Positions 38,557 to 47,810 of a stretch of DNA of 64,000 nt are shown one piece after another. The stretch's first letter is position 1, and each line of letters starts with the position of its first letter. The translations under genes were made by a program, and so were the position numbers. Under the pieces are notes generated by a model. That model made no database searches, had not been told where the DNA came from, and worked only from the letters and a program-made list of their open reading frames with translations. Origin of the DNA: Thermococcus argininiproducens (GTDB taxonomy: Archaea > Methanobacteriota_B > Thermococci > Thermococcales > Thermococcaceae); the NCBI RefSeq assembly GCF_023746595.1, contig NZ_CP080572.1:620001-684000 (forward strand). Reading direction: 5' to 3'.

Positions 38557-39651
38557 ATGAAAAAACTTACATTGTTTTTTATCATTCTCCTGGCCACACT
38601 TGCTTTAGCAGAAAGGCCGTACGATAATGTTGCGGAAGCTACTTTTAATGCCCTCAAAACGGGAGATTACTCACTCTTAGAACCTCACCTTGATGATGCC
38701 ATGAAAAGTGCCTTTAAGGAAAATGACTTCAAAGCCTTTAGAGAAGACCTGATTTCAAAATATGGAAATCTTCAACGATATAGCTTTGTCAAGGAAGGAA
38801 AAGTTAAGGGGTTTATTCTGGGTTACTATGCCTTTGAATTTGAGAAGGCTAATGTAACTTTAAGGTTAGTGTTTAGAGAAATTAATGGGGAATACAAGCT
38901 TTCAGGTCTTTGGATTGATGCTGTAAACGCTAAGAAGTCCGGCCTCCCCTTGGGAATAGCAATTTTCTTTCCAATAGCTGGGGGATTCTTGGCCTTGTTA
39001 ACCTTCTACCTTCTTGGATTCAAAAAGATAGGTGGGGCAGAGATATTGCTAGGTTTTGTACTGGTGGCAATAACTCTCTTTGTGCAACCTTTGATTCAAA
39101 ATGCTCCTTTCTTGGGGACAAGTATAAGATCAAATTCTGACATTGTGGCTAGGGGAACCTCATTTGTGATCATTGTAGCTATATGGCTCGGATTTGTTGC
39201 AGGGTTCTTCCAAGAAGGATTGAAATACATTTTCTGCAGGAACAGATATTTACGTGATGCCCTTTTCATAGGTGTGGGGTTTGGATTAGGTGAGGCAATA
39301 TTGCTCCCACTTATACAAGTTGTTCAGCTAATGACTGTTGGAGGAATACCACCTCAACTCACAACTTCTTTGCTTTCACTGGGAGAGCGTTACTTGGCTA
39401 CTCTTTTCCATGCGGGAACAACGATTGTTCTAGCATATTCATATAAGAATGGCTTTGGGCGAAAGGCACTTTTAGTTCTGAGCATTGCTCATGGAATCGG
39501 GGATACATTTGCTGCATATTATCAGCTCACCCAATCTCGGATAACTCTTTTGATAACCTATGTACTCTTTCTACTAGTGTCACTCCTATTGCTTCACTAT
39601 GCGCTTCCAAAAGTTAGAGAGGAAAGGGAGGAAGACAGGATTGTTTGGTAA
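38557..39651 (+). CDS. YhfC-like intramembrane protease-related protein with N-terminal extracytoplasmic domain
   Basis: 364 residues. A signal-type segment (LTLFFIILLATLALA) is followed by an extracytoplasmic domain (about 20-130) that recalls DUF3887, then seven or so membrane helices. The helices carry the putative metalloprotease-like motifs FFQEGLKY, GFGLGEAI, FHAGTT and IAHGIGD, the set of Glu and His expected in YhfC / CPBP-like families. The N-terminal fusion is noteworthy. ATG 38557 follows GGTGGTGCCC. A perfect palindrome lies in the leader, and a PadR gene follows, overlapping the stop. Confidence 0.65.
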   Translation: MKKLTLFFIILLATLALAERPYDNVAEATFNALKTGDYSLLEPHLDDAMKSAFKENDFKAFREDLISKYGNLQRYSFVKEGKVKGFILGYYAFEFEKANVTLRLVFREINGEYKLSGLWIDAVNAKKSGLPLGIAIFFPIAGGFLALLTFYLLGFKKIGGAEILLGFVLVAITLFVQPLIQNAPFLGTSIRSNSDIVARGTSFVIIVAIWLGFVAGFFQEGLKYIFCRNRYLRDALFIGVGFGLGEAILLPLIQVVQLMTVGGIPPQLTTSLLSLGERYLATLFHAGTTIVLAYSYKNGFGRKALLVLSIAHGIGDTFAAYYQLTQSRITLLITYVLFLLVSLLLLHYALPKVREEREEDRIVW

Positions 39652-39991
39652 TGCCAAAGAGAAGGCCCTCACAAAGCTGAGGAAAGAAATAAGAACTGGG
39701 ATATATGCATATTTTATTCTCTCTCTTTTGAAAAAAGACAAAATGCATGGTTATGCAATAAGGAAAGCACTGGAAGAACTAAGCGATGGCAACTTTGTAC
39801 CCACTGAGAGCACTCTTTATGGTATTCTGAAAACTCTTGAGAAGTATAATCTGATAAAAGGAGAATGGATGGAAGTGGGGGGAAGGACAAGAAAATATTA
39901 TGAAATAACCCCTTTAGGAGAAGATGTTTTTCAAGAGTTGAAAAAAGAAATTGAACTTGTTAAGAGACTGCTTGAAACAGCACATCTTTGA
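39641..39991 (+). CDS. PadR-family transcriptional regulator
   Basis: 116 residues from TTG 39641 (GGGAGGAAGACAGGA before it). An ATG at 39599 is an alternative start with a poorer site. The winged helix contains YFILSLLKKDKMHGYAIRKAL, TESTLYGILKTLEKYNLI and GGRTRKYYEITPLG, the three blocks typical of PadR. It overlaps the end of the YhfC-like gene, so the pair is an operon and probably controls itself through the palindrome at 38526-38546. The ligand is unknown. Confidence 0.85.
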   Translation: MFGNAKEKALTKLRKEIRTGIYAYFILSLLKKDKMHGYAIRKALEELSDGNFVPTESTLYGILKTLEKYNLIKGEWMEVGGRTRKYYEITPLGEDVFQELKKEIELVKRLLETAHL

Positions 39992-40049
39992 ATCCTTCTT
40001 CATAGAATTCTTTTTAAGTTATTTTTTGAATTTTATTGCGGTGGTATAA

Positions 40050-40160
40050 ATGGTAAGAGGGTTCTTAAAGGAATGGAGAAGACGCTGTCCGTTCATAAAG
40101 GCAATAGAGAGATGGCGCTTTGAGAGAAAGAAGAATAAATTTGAAATAAAAAAGAAATAA
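40050..40160 (+). CDS. Very small basic protein (36 aa)
   Basis: ATG 40050 with GGTGGTATAA directly upstream, and a TATA-like CTTTTTAAGTT about 40 bases before it. The product is highly basic (start MVRGFLKEWRRRCPF, end KKNKFEIKKK) with a Trp/Arg-rich amphipathic middle. I do not know a family. The clean start signals make it more likely than chance. It could bind nucleic acid or membrane. Confidence 0.45.
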   Translation: MVRGFLKEWRRRCPFIKAIERWRFERKKNKFEIKKK

Positions 40161-40208
40161 AGTCAGTTAGTCGATCCGTTCATCACATTTCAGCGACGGG
40201 TTTGTTCA

Positions 40209-41519
40209 TCATCCAAGAATCTCTTTTGCTTCTTCTACAATTCTCTCTATGAGGACTTGTTTCTGTTCTCCACTTTCCATGTTCCTTATTGTAGCTTTCC
40301 CATCTGCTAAATCTCTTTTTCCTAGAATTATTGCAACTTTTGCTCCTATACTGTTCGCGTAATCAAGAGCCTTTCTAAGCTTTCTTCCTTGCAGGTCATA
40401 CTCTGCTTTAATGCCTTCTCTTCTGAGCATCTGGGTTATCTCTATGGCCTTTTTCTTTATTTCAACGTCTTTTCCCACGTAGGCAATGAAAACATCACTT
40501 CCAACTTTAAACTTGGGCAGTATTCCTTTATTCTCGAGTATTGGGATTAAGCGTTCTATTCCTATGGCAAAACCCGTGGCTGGTGTTGGCTTGCCTCCAA
40601 AGACCTCGATTAAATTGTCGTATCTTCCGCCCCCACCAATTGAACCTATTCCAAGCTCGTTGGGGGCTATGGCTTCAAAAACTATACTGGTGTAGTAGTC
40701 GAATCCCCTAGCTATCCCAAAATCAATGAGGGCGTAGTTTTCGACACCATAGGCTTTTAAAAGCTCAAAAAGCTCCTCAATCTTTTTTAGTTCTTCTTTC
40801 GCAATTTCACTTGTAAAAAGTTCATATGCTTTTGGTAGAACATCATTAGGTTTGCCCTTTAATTCTATTAAATCAAAAACCTTTTTAATGCCACCTTCAC
40901 TCAATCCAAAGTCTTGGAGTGCTTTTATAAACTCTTCCTTTTCCATTTTATCTTTTTTGTCAATCAGTCGCATAAGCCCAATATCATCTTTTACTCCAAG
41001 CATTTTAGCGAACTCGTCTAGGAGAATTCTGTCTCCTATGTTAACAGTAAATTCCTTCAAACCGGTACTTAGGTAGCTTTCTATAAGGAGCGCTATTACT
41101 TCAGCATCTGCTTCTATGTTTGGTGACCCTATAAGTTCAACTCCCGCTTGCCAGAACTCTCTGAGGCGACCACTTTGAGGCTCTTCATATCGAAACATGT
41201 TTCCTATGTAGTACCACTTTATGGGCTTTGGTGCAGTTTGGAAGGAGTTAACAAATAATCTGGCAACGCTGGATGTTAAATCAGGTCTAAGGGAAAGATT
41301 TCTTCCACCTTTGTCCTCAAAAGCATAAAGCTGTTCGACGACTTCTTCTCCACTTCTCAGCTCAAAGAGCTTTGTGTATTCAAAAGTTGGCGTAAGTATT
41401 TCTTTAAATCCATAAGCCTCAAATACTTCCCTTATTCTCTCGAATACATACCTACGTTTTACCATATCTTCTGGGAGTAAATCTCTCGTTCCTTTAACTC
41501 GCTGGATTCTTTCAACCAT
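40209..41519 (-). CDS. hisS: Histidyl-tRNA synthetase
   Basis: 436 residues, class II synthetase. KGTRDLLPEDM near the start, motif 2 FRYEEPQSGRLREFWQAGVELIG, the His-specific blocks ARGFDYYTSIVFE and GGGGRYDNLIEVFGG, motif 3 GFAIGIERLI, and the anticodon-binding C-terminal domain are all present. ATG 41519 follows GGTGGGACAA. Confidence 0.97.
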   Translation of the reverse strand: MVERIQRVKGTRDLLPEDMVKRRYVFERIREVFEAYGFKEILTPTFEYTKLFELRSGEEVVEQLYAFEDKGGRNLSLRPDLTSSVARLFVNSFQTAPKPIKWYYIGNMFRYEEPQSGRLREFWQAGVELIGSPNIEADAEVIALLIESYLSTGLKEFTVNIGDRILLDEFAKMLGVKDDIGLMRLIDKKDKMEKEEFIKALQDFGLSEGGIKKVFDLIELKGKPNDVLPKAYELFTSEIAKEELKKIEELFELLKAYGVENYALIDFGIARGFDYYTSIVFEAIAPNELGIGSIGGGGRYDNLIEVFGGKPTPATGFAIGIERLIPILENKGILPKFKVGSDVFIAYVGKDVEIKKKAIEITQMLRREGIKAEYDLQGRKLRKALDYANSIGAKVAIILGKRDLADGKATIRNMESGEQKQVLIERIVEEAKEILG

Positions 41520-41552
41520 TTGTCCCACCTACCCATTGAAGCAAAAAGGAAG

Positions 41553-42167
41553 TTAAAAAGTTGTTGATTTCATAAGTTTGAGGAATATTCCTCCAACACC
41601 CTCAACCATCATTTGGGCACCAATTGCCATTGTGAAAAGACCTATTATTCTAATAAATACCCCAAGGGTTGTTTTGCTGATATTTTCCATAGCGTACAGG
41701 GCCACAAGCATTAAAAGTACAGTGCTTAGGATTGCTACCATAATGGCCAACGCTGAAACTCCTATTCCATATTCAGCCGTTAGTGTTATTGCGGTTGTTA
41801 TTGCAGCTGGACCAGCTATTAATGGGGTGGCTACAGGAACAGCTGCTAGGGCAAGTATGTTTTTCTCTTTCTTTAATGTTACCATTCCACCACCTTCTAA
41901 AGCCTCAAGACCTATTTTGAAAAGCACGAATCCTCCAGCCACTCTAAGGGCGTTTAGGTCAATGTGAAACACATCCTGCAGTATTATTTTTCCAGCTAGT
42001 GCGAAAAGTATGAGGAGGAGAAATCCTATGAGGTTTGCCCTTAATATGAGTTGCTTTATGTCCTCTATGTGAAAATCTTCCCTAAGTAAACTAACTAAGA
42101 GTATCTTATCACTGGGGTCTATCATGATTATCATAAGTAATGCTGAACTTAGAACTTCAGCTATCAT
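41553..42167 (-). CDS. MarC family membrane protein
   Basis: 204 residues with six hydrophobic segments. The start around [17 protein letters not shown], the middle [15 protein letters not shown] and the conserved [16 protein letters not shown] (about 112-127) mark the MarC family. Function unknown despite its name. Upstream of hisS on the same strand with a 33-base gap, so possibly co-transcribed. Confidence 0.88.
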   Translation of the reverse strand: MIAEVLSSALLMIIMIDPSDKILLVSLLREDFHIEDIKQLILRANLIGFLLLILFALAGKIILQDVFHIDLNALRVAGGFVLFKIGLEALEGGGMVTLKKEKNILALAAVPVATPLIAGPAAITTAITLTAEYGIGVSALAIMVAILSTVLLMLVALYAMENISKTTLGVFIRIIGLFTMAIGAQMMVEGVGGIFLKLMKSTTF

Positions 42168-42235
42168 AGGCCTCGAAAGGTTTTCACAATGGTTTGTTTA
42201 TAAAGTTATACCTTCTTTGAAGACCTCTTTATTTA

Positions 42236-42340
42236 AGGTATGGATACGAGTGCTTTAAAAGTGAGTACCAAAAAATTTAAATGGTTTTTACTATGCTGTA
42301 TGCTGACCTCCTCCCCGCCTTTTAGGATGAGGTAGATCAT
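42236..42340. repeat. Composite relic of two IS200/IS605-type ends (relic D)
   Basis: The left half (about 42250-42300) resembles the left end of the element at 47811 in plus orientation (AAAAGTGAGTACC..., TTTAAATGGTTTTTACTATGCTG). The right half (42300-42340) is the right end of the element at 34594 in the opposite orientation (CTGACCTCCTCCCCGCCTTTTAGGATGAGG read in parts). The two ends of different elements abut. No coding part remains. Confidence 0.5.
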
Positions 42341-42457
42341 GCAATGATGAGACCGGCACTGGATGATGGATGATTATCACTCGGTTGTCTGAGCATTCAT
42401 AGAAAGATTTATAAACTACATCAAGATGAGTAGTGATTGAGGGCTGGGCTGTAGGGT

Positions 42458-42535
42458 CCCGCGGTAGCCTAGCCTGGGAGTGGCGGCGGACTGTAGATCC
42501 GCAGGTCCCCGGTTCAAATCCGGGCCGCGGGACCA
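42458..42535 (+). tRNA. tRNA-Tyr (GTA), CCA encoded
   Basis: The acceptor CCCGCGG pairs with CCGCGGG, discriminator A. Anticodon stem GCGGA/TCCGC encloses CTGTAGA with anticodon GTA. T arm CCCCGGTTCAAATCCGGG. CCA at 42533-42535. No intron. Relic D lies about 120 bases upstream. Between them nothing coding was seen. Confidence 0.95.
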
Positions 42536-42673
42536 CCAAAATCTTCTATCGATATTTTCCACCAATACGATTATTGTTTTGTTTTGAAATACTCTTTCTT
42601 GTCTAGTCATCTTGTATAAAAATTATCAAAAATCTTTTAACCTTCAAAGTCGTGTTAAACTATGGTGTTTAAA

Positions 42674-43108
42674 ATGAGAACCTTTCTCACGGATCAGCAA
42701 ATCAAGATATTACGCTTGAGGGCTAAGGGACTAAAACAGAGCGAAATTGCTGAAGTTTTAGGAACAAGCAGGGCAAATATCAGTATTCTCGAAAAACGTG
42801 CTTTGGAAAAAATTGAAAAGGCTAGAAATACCCTGCTTCTATGGGAACAGATAAACTCTAAAGTTACGGTTGAAGTTAAAAAAGGAGAAGACATTTTTAG
42901 AATTCCCGATGAAGTTTTTAAAAAAGCAGATAAGCTTGGGATAAAAGTACCCTATACAACAGCTGAAATTATAGCATTTTTAGTAGAAAATGCTCCAATT
43001 GTGGATAGAATAGCAAAGGAAGATTTTGTTCTCTTTTTGGATAATCATGATAAGCTCAGAATAAGTGGGTACTTACTTGATGAATTTGATGAGATAGGGA
43101 AGGACTAG
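42674..43108 (+). CDS. Tfx-like DNA-binding protein
   Basis: 144 residues. The N-terminal helix-turn-helix reads LTDQQIKILRLRAKGLKQSEIAEVLGTSRANISILEKRA in parts, the pattern of archaeal Tfx, whose founding member binds near molybdenum formylmethanofuran dehydrogenase genes in Methanothermobacter. The C-terminal 90 residues are a Thermococcales-type sensing or dimer domain with no visible metal site. Its last 36 bases overlap the end of lrgB on the other strand. Target not known. A molybdoenzyme gene exists at 26.4 kb, but a link is speculation. Confidence 0.85.
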   Translation: MRTFLTDQQIKILRLRAKGLKQSEIAEVLGTSRANISILEKRALEKIEKARNTLLLWEQINSKVTVEVKKGEDIFRIPDEVFKKADKLGIKVPYTTAEIIAFLVENAPIVDRIAKEDFVLFLDNHDKLRISGYLLDEFDEIGKD

Positions 43109-43747
43109 AGATGTAAAAATTCCATTTAATGCCATAGCAAGCCCACTAACGGCCCCAGAAAGTTCATCATCGAGTATTATCCTGGCAGTTCCGAGACCAT
43201 GAGATGAAACTCCCATTGCGAGACCTCGTGCAACTCTATCTCTCACTTTAGAGAGGTTCAGGAGTTCAACACCTATTGCATTTCCAAGAATACCAGTTAA
43301 TATTACTAAAACAGCTGTTAATGGGGGTATTCCTCCTATTTTCTCACTAACTCCTATTGCGATTGCAGTTGTGATACTTTTGGGGGCTATACTCAAGAGG
43401 AGGTTTTCACTCCCTCCAAGGAGTTTTATAAGGTAAACAGCACTGAGGATGGCTAGAGTTCCACCAAAAATAACCCCAATAAATATTTGCCTTGAATAGG
43501 TCTTAATTATACTCCGCTGCTTATAGAGGGGAATTGCGAGGCTTACAACTGCTGGTCCAAGTAGGAAACTTAAAAAGCGAGCACTCTCCATATAACTTTC
43601 ATAGCTTATTCTGGTAAATTGTAAAAAGAGTGCTATAGTAATTATTGAGAGTAAAACGGGGTTTAGATAGAATGCTTTTTTTCTTTCGTATATTTTTGAA
43701 AAGGCGTAGAAAGACCCAATTGTGATGAAGATACCCAATGTATTCAT
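43073..43747 (-). CDS. lrgB: LrgB / CidB family membrane protein
   Basis: 224 residues, about seven hydrophobic segments. LAIPLYKQR, LAIAPKSITTAIAIGVSEKIGG (about residues 127-148), GNAIGVELL and GMSSHGLGTARI-like SSHGLGTARI (about 180-190) match the LrgB/CidB pattern. With LrgA it forms a holin-like or metabolite export pair. The start overlaps the lrgA stop (ATGA type). Confidence 0.92.
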   Translation of the reverse strand: MNTLGIFITIGSFYAFSKIYERKKAFYLNPVLLSIITIALFLQFTRISYESYMESARFLSFLLGPAVVSLAIPLYKQRSIIKTYSRQIFIGVIFGGTLAILSAVYLIKLLGGSENLLLSIAPKSITTAIAIGVSEKIGGIPPLTAVLVILTGILGNAIGVELLNLSKVRDRVARGLAMGVSSHGLGTARIILDDELSGAVSGLAMALNGIFTSLVLPYLIKFIK

Positions 43748-44085
43748 CTTTCACCACCACTTAGGTATTCTACCAGCTTGGCTGTTAAAATCAATGTTAG
43801 AAGAAAGCTAATTACAAGCGTCGTAGTTATTGGAAGTATTTGGCTTTTTATAAGGCCCCAATATGCGATTATCCCAACTCCCGGCGGGATAAACATCACA
43901 CTCATGTTTCTTATGAATAACTCTGCTTCTTTTTCCACGTCTTCTATTTTAACAAGCTTGAATAAGAGCGCAAATGTTAGTAGGATCATTCCAATAACGT
44001 TTCCTGGTATAGGGAGATGAAGCACTTCAGTTATTCCTTCCCCGATGAAAAGAAAGCCGAATATGATTGCAAGTCCCTTATACAT
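43744..44085 (-). CDS. lrgA: LrgA / CidA family membrane protein
   Basis: 113 residues with four hydrophobic segments. LPIPGNVIGMILL and MSVMFIPPGVGIIAYWGLI are the family's conserved parts. Small size fits the holin-like partner of LrgB. First gene of the pair. Confidence 0.92.
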   Translation of the reverse strand: MYKGLAIIFGFLFIGEGITEVLHLPIPGNVIGMILLTFALLFKLVKIEDVEKEAELFIRNMSVMFIPPGVGIIAYWGLIKSQILPITTTLVISFLLTLILTAKLVEYLSGGER

Positions 44086-44132
44086 GGAACATCAGAAAAA
44101 ATAGGTAGTAAAAAGATAAAAAGCTAACTAAT

Positions 44133-44528
44133 TTATTCAAATATTGCTATTGCCTCTATCTCAATCTTAACATTTTTAGGCAACTTTGCTACCTGTACTA
44201 CTGCTCTTGCTGGTTTTGATTTCCCAAAGTATTCTTCATAGACTTTATTGAACTCTCCAAAGTCATTTATGTCATCCAAATAAACGTTTACCTTGGCAAC
44301 ATCTTCTACCTTAGCTCCTGCTGCCTCTAAAACAGCTATGAGATTTTTTATTGCCTGTTTTGCTTGTTCCTTTATGTCTCCTTTTATAAGTTCTCCAGTT
44401 TCGGGGTTTATTGGAATTTGCCCTGATACGAAGAGTATCTTGCTTGGATTTTCCACTAGAATTCCTTGGCTGTATGGGCCGATTGGCTGTGGAGCTTTCT
44501 CAGTATATATTATTTCTCTCTTTATCAT
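44133..44528 (-). CDS. ridA: RidA family enamine/imine deaminase
   Basis: 131 residues, usual length. [51 protein letters not shown] and [24 protein letters not shown] follow the family, with the Arg of PARA that binds the substrate carboxylate. It removes reactive 2-aminoacrylate made by PLP enzymes. GGTGATTAGAA precedes the ATG. Stands alone. Confidence 0.95.
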   Translation of the reverse strand: MIKREIIYTEKAPQPIGPYSQGILVENPSKILFVSGQIPINPETGELIKGDIKEQAKQAIKNLIAVLEAAGAKVEDVAKVNVYLDDINDFGEFNKVYEEYFGKSKPARAVVQVAKLPKNVKIEIEAIAIFE

Positions 44529-44660
44529 TTCTAATCACCACTCGGAGGTTGTAGCGGAGGATTATTAAAAGCTTTTTGGAAATGGGAAGAAAAGAAAGGA
44601 ATCAGCGAAGCGAAGACTCCTCATCGCATTGCTCGGGTGTCCTCGGCCTCATCATGCGTT

Positions 44661-45452
44661 TTAACTTTTTTCTAAGTATTTTTCAAGTGGTTTCGGTGGG
44701 ATATCAATTGTGAGTCCAACTTTTTCTAGGGCAACTCTCAATGCATAGATTTTTGCATGTTCTCGGAATTCTTTTGGAGCGTAGTTCTCTATAGGTATGT
44801 GTAAGAACTTATCAACAAGTGTTTTTATCTCAGTTTCGCTTTTGGCTTTTTTAATGTCTGCAAACCACTCGTTAATTCCCTTTATATTTATCTCTGCATA
44901 AATGGGGATCTTTGAGATAGTGGTTTCATTTATACTGCTTAGTAATCTCGCAATATCCGCCATAGGTGTTTTGTTGTCAATTATCAATCTTTTCACAACG
45001 ATCCAGCTTCCATGTTTGGCAGTAAAGTTCACATGCTCATCATGGTAGATAAGGGTAGTTCGTAACTCAGTTATAGGATCCTCTGGATAATTGATGGTAA
45101 GCTTCTTTAAAAGAGTCTCCCTGGTCAATAGAGCTTTTGCCACGGTAAGTAGGTGTTTTTTAAGTTTTTTATTTTCCTCAAATATCATAGGGTTAAGTTT
45201 TCTTGAGGTTCCGGGAGATTTTAATGTTTTTAGAATTTCCCAAAGTTCTTTCTCTGCTATTTCCTCAGCCAGACTCATTATTCCAGCAACGTTCATAACC
45301 TCTGTTAGATACTCTGGAATTTTTAGGTTTACAGTGTTGGATATGCTTGCAAGAAAGTGGGCTATCTCATGACTTTCCATTGCTAGTAATTTGTCTCCAA
45401 CTTTCCAATTTTTATGGTTCGCGGTAAAAGCTATATGATCTTCTATTTTCAT
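44661..45452 (-). CDS. Two-repeat soluble protein, probably DUF2666
   Basis: 263 residues made of two related halves: EDHIAFTANHKNWKVGDKLL...SISNTVNLKIPEY and DEHVNFTAKHGSWIVVKRLI...SINETTISKIPIY, about 135 residues apart. This internal repeat agrees with the uncharacterised DUF2666 as I recall it. No catalytic motif, signal or membrane segment is seen. ATG 45452 follows GGGGTGATGGAA. A 130-base gap with weak TATA-like sequence separates it from the divergent lonB. Confidence 0.65.
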   Translation of the reverse strand: MKIEDHIAFTANHKNWKVGDKLLAMESHEIAHFLASISNTVNLKIPEYLTEVMNVAGIMSLAEEIAEKELWEILKTLKSPGTSRKLNPMIFEENKKLKKHLLTVAKALLTRETLLKKLTINYPEDPITELRTTLIYHDEHVNFTAKHGSWIVVKRLIIDNKTPMADIARLLSSINETTISKIPIYAEINIKGINEWFADIKKAKSETEIKTLVDKFLHIPIENYAPKEFREHAKIYALRVALEKVGLTIDIPPKPLEKYLEKS

Positions 45453-45573
45453 TTCCATCACCCCGTAGCTTTTTGGGTTTCTATTATTTTAGCTTTTCTG
45501 CGCTTTGTAGTTTTCTTTAAAAAAAGTTTATAAGTTCACTTAAGCAACCGTAATTTGAGAGAGGTGAGGTATT

Positions 45574-47472
45574 TTGAGCGAGGAAATTAATAAAATCAAA
45601 AACGAACGCTCATATGGTGAGGAACTGGATTTGGGCCTTGAATTCCAGACTACTGAAGAAATTACTGTCCCTGAAAAGTTGATAGATCAGGTAATTGGTC
45701 AGGAGCATGCGGTTGAGGTTATTAAGACTGCTGCAAAGCAAAAGAGACATGTTCTATTAATAGGTGAGCCAGGAACAGGAAAGTCAATGCTTGGTCAGGC
45801 AATGGCCGAACTTTTGCCAACAGAGAATTTAGAAGATGTATTAGTTTTTCCAAATCCTGAAGATGAGAACATGCCAAAGATAAAGACTGTTCCTGCATGC
45901 CAAGGAAGACAAATAGTTGAACGTTATAGGCAGAAGGCAAAAGAACAAGATAATATAAAGTCGTATCTCCTGCTTTTTGTGTTATTTGTTGTTATGCTAG
46001 CCGTTCTTATGGATCGGTCAGCCCAGACTCTGCTCTTTGGAGTATTTGTACTCATAGTTTCATTAATGGCTCTTTCTAATATGAGGCTTAGAAATCAAGC
46101 TTTAGTACCTAAGCTCCTCATAGATAACTGTGGAAAAAGAAAGGCTCCCTTTGTCGATGCGACTGGAGCACATGCGGGTGCCTTGCTTGGAGACGTTAGA
46201 CACGACCCGTTCCAATCAGGTGGACTTGGAACCCCTGCCCACGAACGTGTTGAACCAGGCATGATCCATAGGGCTAACAAGGGAGTTCTCTTTATAGATG
46301 AAGTGGCAACTTTAAGTATAAAAATGCAACAAAGCTTGCTCACTGCGATGCAAGAAAAAAAGATGCCAATAACAGGACAAAGCGAGCTATCAAGTGGGGC
46401 CATGGTAAGGACAGAACCAGTCCCATGCGATTTTATCCTTGTAGCAGCTGGAAACCTAGACACTGTTGATAAGATGCATCCTGCCCTGCGTTCAAGAATA
46501 AGAGGTTACGGTTATGAAGTTTACATGAGAACAACAATGCCTGACACTATAGAGAACAGAAGAAAGCTTGTTCGCTTCGTTGCTCAAGAAGTCGTAAAAG
46601 ATGGTAAGATCCCTCACTTCACAAAGGATGCTGTTGAGGAGATAGTTAGAGAGGCCCAAAAGAGAGCTGGTAGAAAGGGGCACCTTACACTTCGCCTTAG
46701 GGATCTCGGAGGAATTATAAGAGCTGCAGGTGATATTGCTATTAGAGAAGGTGCAAAATACGTAACGAGAGAGCACATTTTCAAGGCTCTTCAACTTGCA
46801 AAACCCCTCGAAAAACAGTTAGCTGATTGGTACATTGAGAGAAAGAAAGAATATCAGGTAATTAAGAGTGAAGGTGGCGAAATAGGTAGAGTTAACGGTT
46901 TAGCAGTTATAGGGGAGCAAAGTGGTATTGTATTGCCGATTGAGGCTGCTGTTGCACCAGCAGCAAGTAAAGAAGAAGGAAAGATAATTGTTACTGGGAA
47001 ACTGGGTGAGATAGCAAAGGAAGCTGTGCAAAACGTTTCGGCTATAATAAAGCGCTATAAGGGAGAAGATATAAGCAAGTATGATATCCACGTCCAGTTC
47101 CTGCAGACTTATGAAGGAGTTGAGGGTGATAGTGCGAGTATAAGCGTTGCAACTGCTGTCATCTCGACCCTTGAAGAGATTCCAGTAAAACAAAATGTTG
47201 CTATGACGGGTTCGTTGAGTGTTAGAGGTGAAGTACTCCCAGTCGGAGGAGTAACTCCAAAAATAGAAGCGGCCATTGAAGCAGGCATAAAACAGGTTAT
47301 AATACCCAAGGCAAATGAGCAGGATGTATTCCTAAGTCCAGATAAAGCGGAAAGAATCGAAATAATTCCTGTTGAGACTATAGACCAAGTGCTTCAAATA
47401 GCTCTCGCGGACTCAAAGAAGAAAGAAGAACTCATAAGCAGAATTAAAGGGGCCCTACCCCTTCATGCCTAA
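45574..47472 (+). CDS. lonB: Archaeal LonB membrane protease
   Basis: 632 residues. AAA+ module with Walker A GEPGTGKS (64-71) and Walker [11 protein letters not shown]. Two membrane helices are inserted between them (about residues 126-165), which anchors it to the membrane as in all archaeal LonB. The C-terminal protease domain has Ser520 (EGDSASIS) and Lys563 (GVTPKIEA). No intein is present, although some Thermococcales lon genes carry one. Starts with TTG after GAGGTGAGGTATT. It is the main energy-dependent membrane protease. Confidence 0.96.
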   Translation: MSEEINKIKNERSYGEELDLGLEFQTTEEITVPEKLIDQVIGQEHAVEVIKTAAKQKRHVLLIGEPGTGKSMLGQAMAELLPTENLEDVLVFPNPEDENMPKIKTVPACQGRQIVERYRQKAKEQDNIKSYLLLFVLFVVMLAVLMDRSAQTLLFGVFVLIVSLMALSNMRLRNQALVPKLLIDNCGKRKAPFVDATGAHAGALLGDVRHDPFQSGGLGTPAHERVEPGMIHRANKGVLFIDEVATLSIKMQQSLLTAMQEKKMPITGQSELSSGAMVRTEPVPCDFILVAAGNLDTVDKMHPALRSRIRGYGYEVYMRTTMPDTIENRRKLVRFVAQEVVKDGKIPHFTKDAVEEIVREAQKRAGRKGHLTLRLRDLGGIIRAAGDIAIREGAKYVTREHIFKALQLAKPLEKQLADWYIERKKEYQVIKSEGGEIGRVNGLAVIGEQSGIVLPIEAAVAPAASKEEGKIIVTGKLGEIAKEAVQNVSAIIKRYKGEDISKYDIHVQFLQTYEGVEGDSASISVATAVISTLEEIPVKQNVAMTGSLSVRGEVLPVGGVTPKIEAAIEAGIKQVIIPKANEQDVFLSPDKAERIEIIPVETIDQVLQIALADSKKKEELISRIKGALPLHA

Positions 47473-47474
47473 TC

Positions 47475-47783
47475 TTATCCATCCAAAAGTTCAGAAAGCC
47501 CAGCACATTCAATTATCTTTTTTGCAATTTCTTTTCCCATTTCAATGTCAGTTAACTCTTTTACTATGATTTTACCGCTTGGATATATGCTTGTCTCATA
47601 TCCATCAATGACGGCTATGGCAAGCATTTTTGGAATAACGCTCCTTACCTCATAACCATTATTTCTTAAACATTCAGCAGTTTTCTTCAGATCAACTGTA
47701 ACCTCTCTCTCCCAAGAGTAGGGTTGTACTATTACTCCTTTCATTGTTGTACATGGTTTTGAGATTATCACTACCACCACCAT
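47475..47783 (-). CDS. Small hypothetical protein (about 102 aa)
   Basis: Alpha/beta protein with two conserved-looking segments, VIVQPYSWEREVTVDL and SIYPSGKIIVKELTD. The second resembles the strand-turn-strand of TBP-like repeats (YPSGK...), though I would not name it on that. The start is uncertain: ATG 47783, ATG 47801 and ATG 47744 are all possible and none has a good ribosome site. The complete IS element begins at 47811, so its upstream signals were probably displaced. It ends two bases from the lonB stop, tail to tail. Confidence 0.6.
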   Translation of the reverse strand: MVVVVIISKPCTTMKGVIVQPYSWEREVTVDLKKTAECLRNNGYEVRSVIPKMLAIAVIDGYETSIYPSGKIIVKELTDIEMGKEIAKKIIECAGLSELLDG

Positions 47784-47810
47784 CTTCACTTTTGATGCCA
47801 TGCTTTTATC

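Noticed and set aside
42291-42610. Minus-strand frames over tRNA-Tyr
   Set aside because: They are antisense to a clear tRNA gene and IS relic.
45574-47472. Intein in lonB (also considered for rad50)
   Set aside because: All family motifs run on without a break and lengths are those of intein-free proteins.
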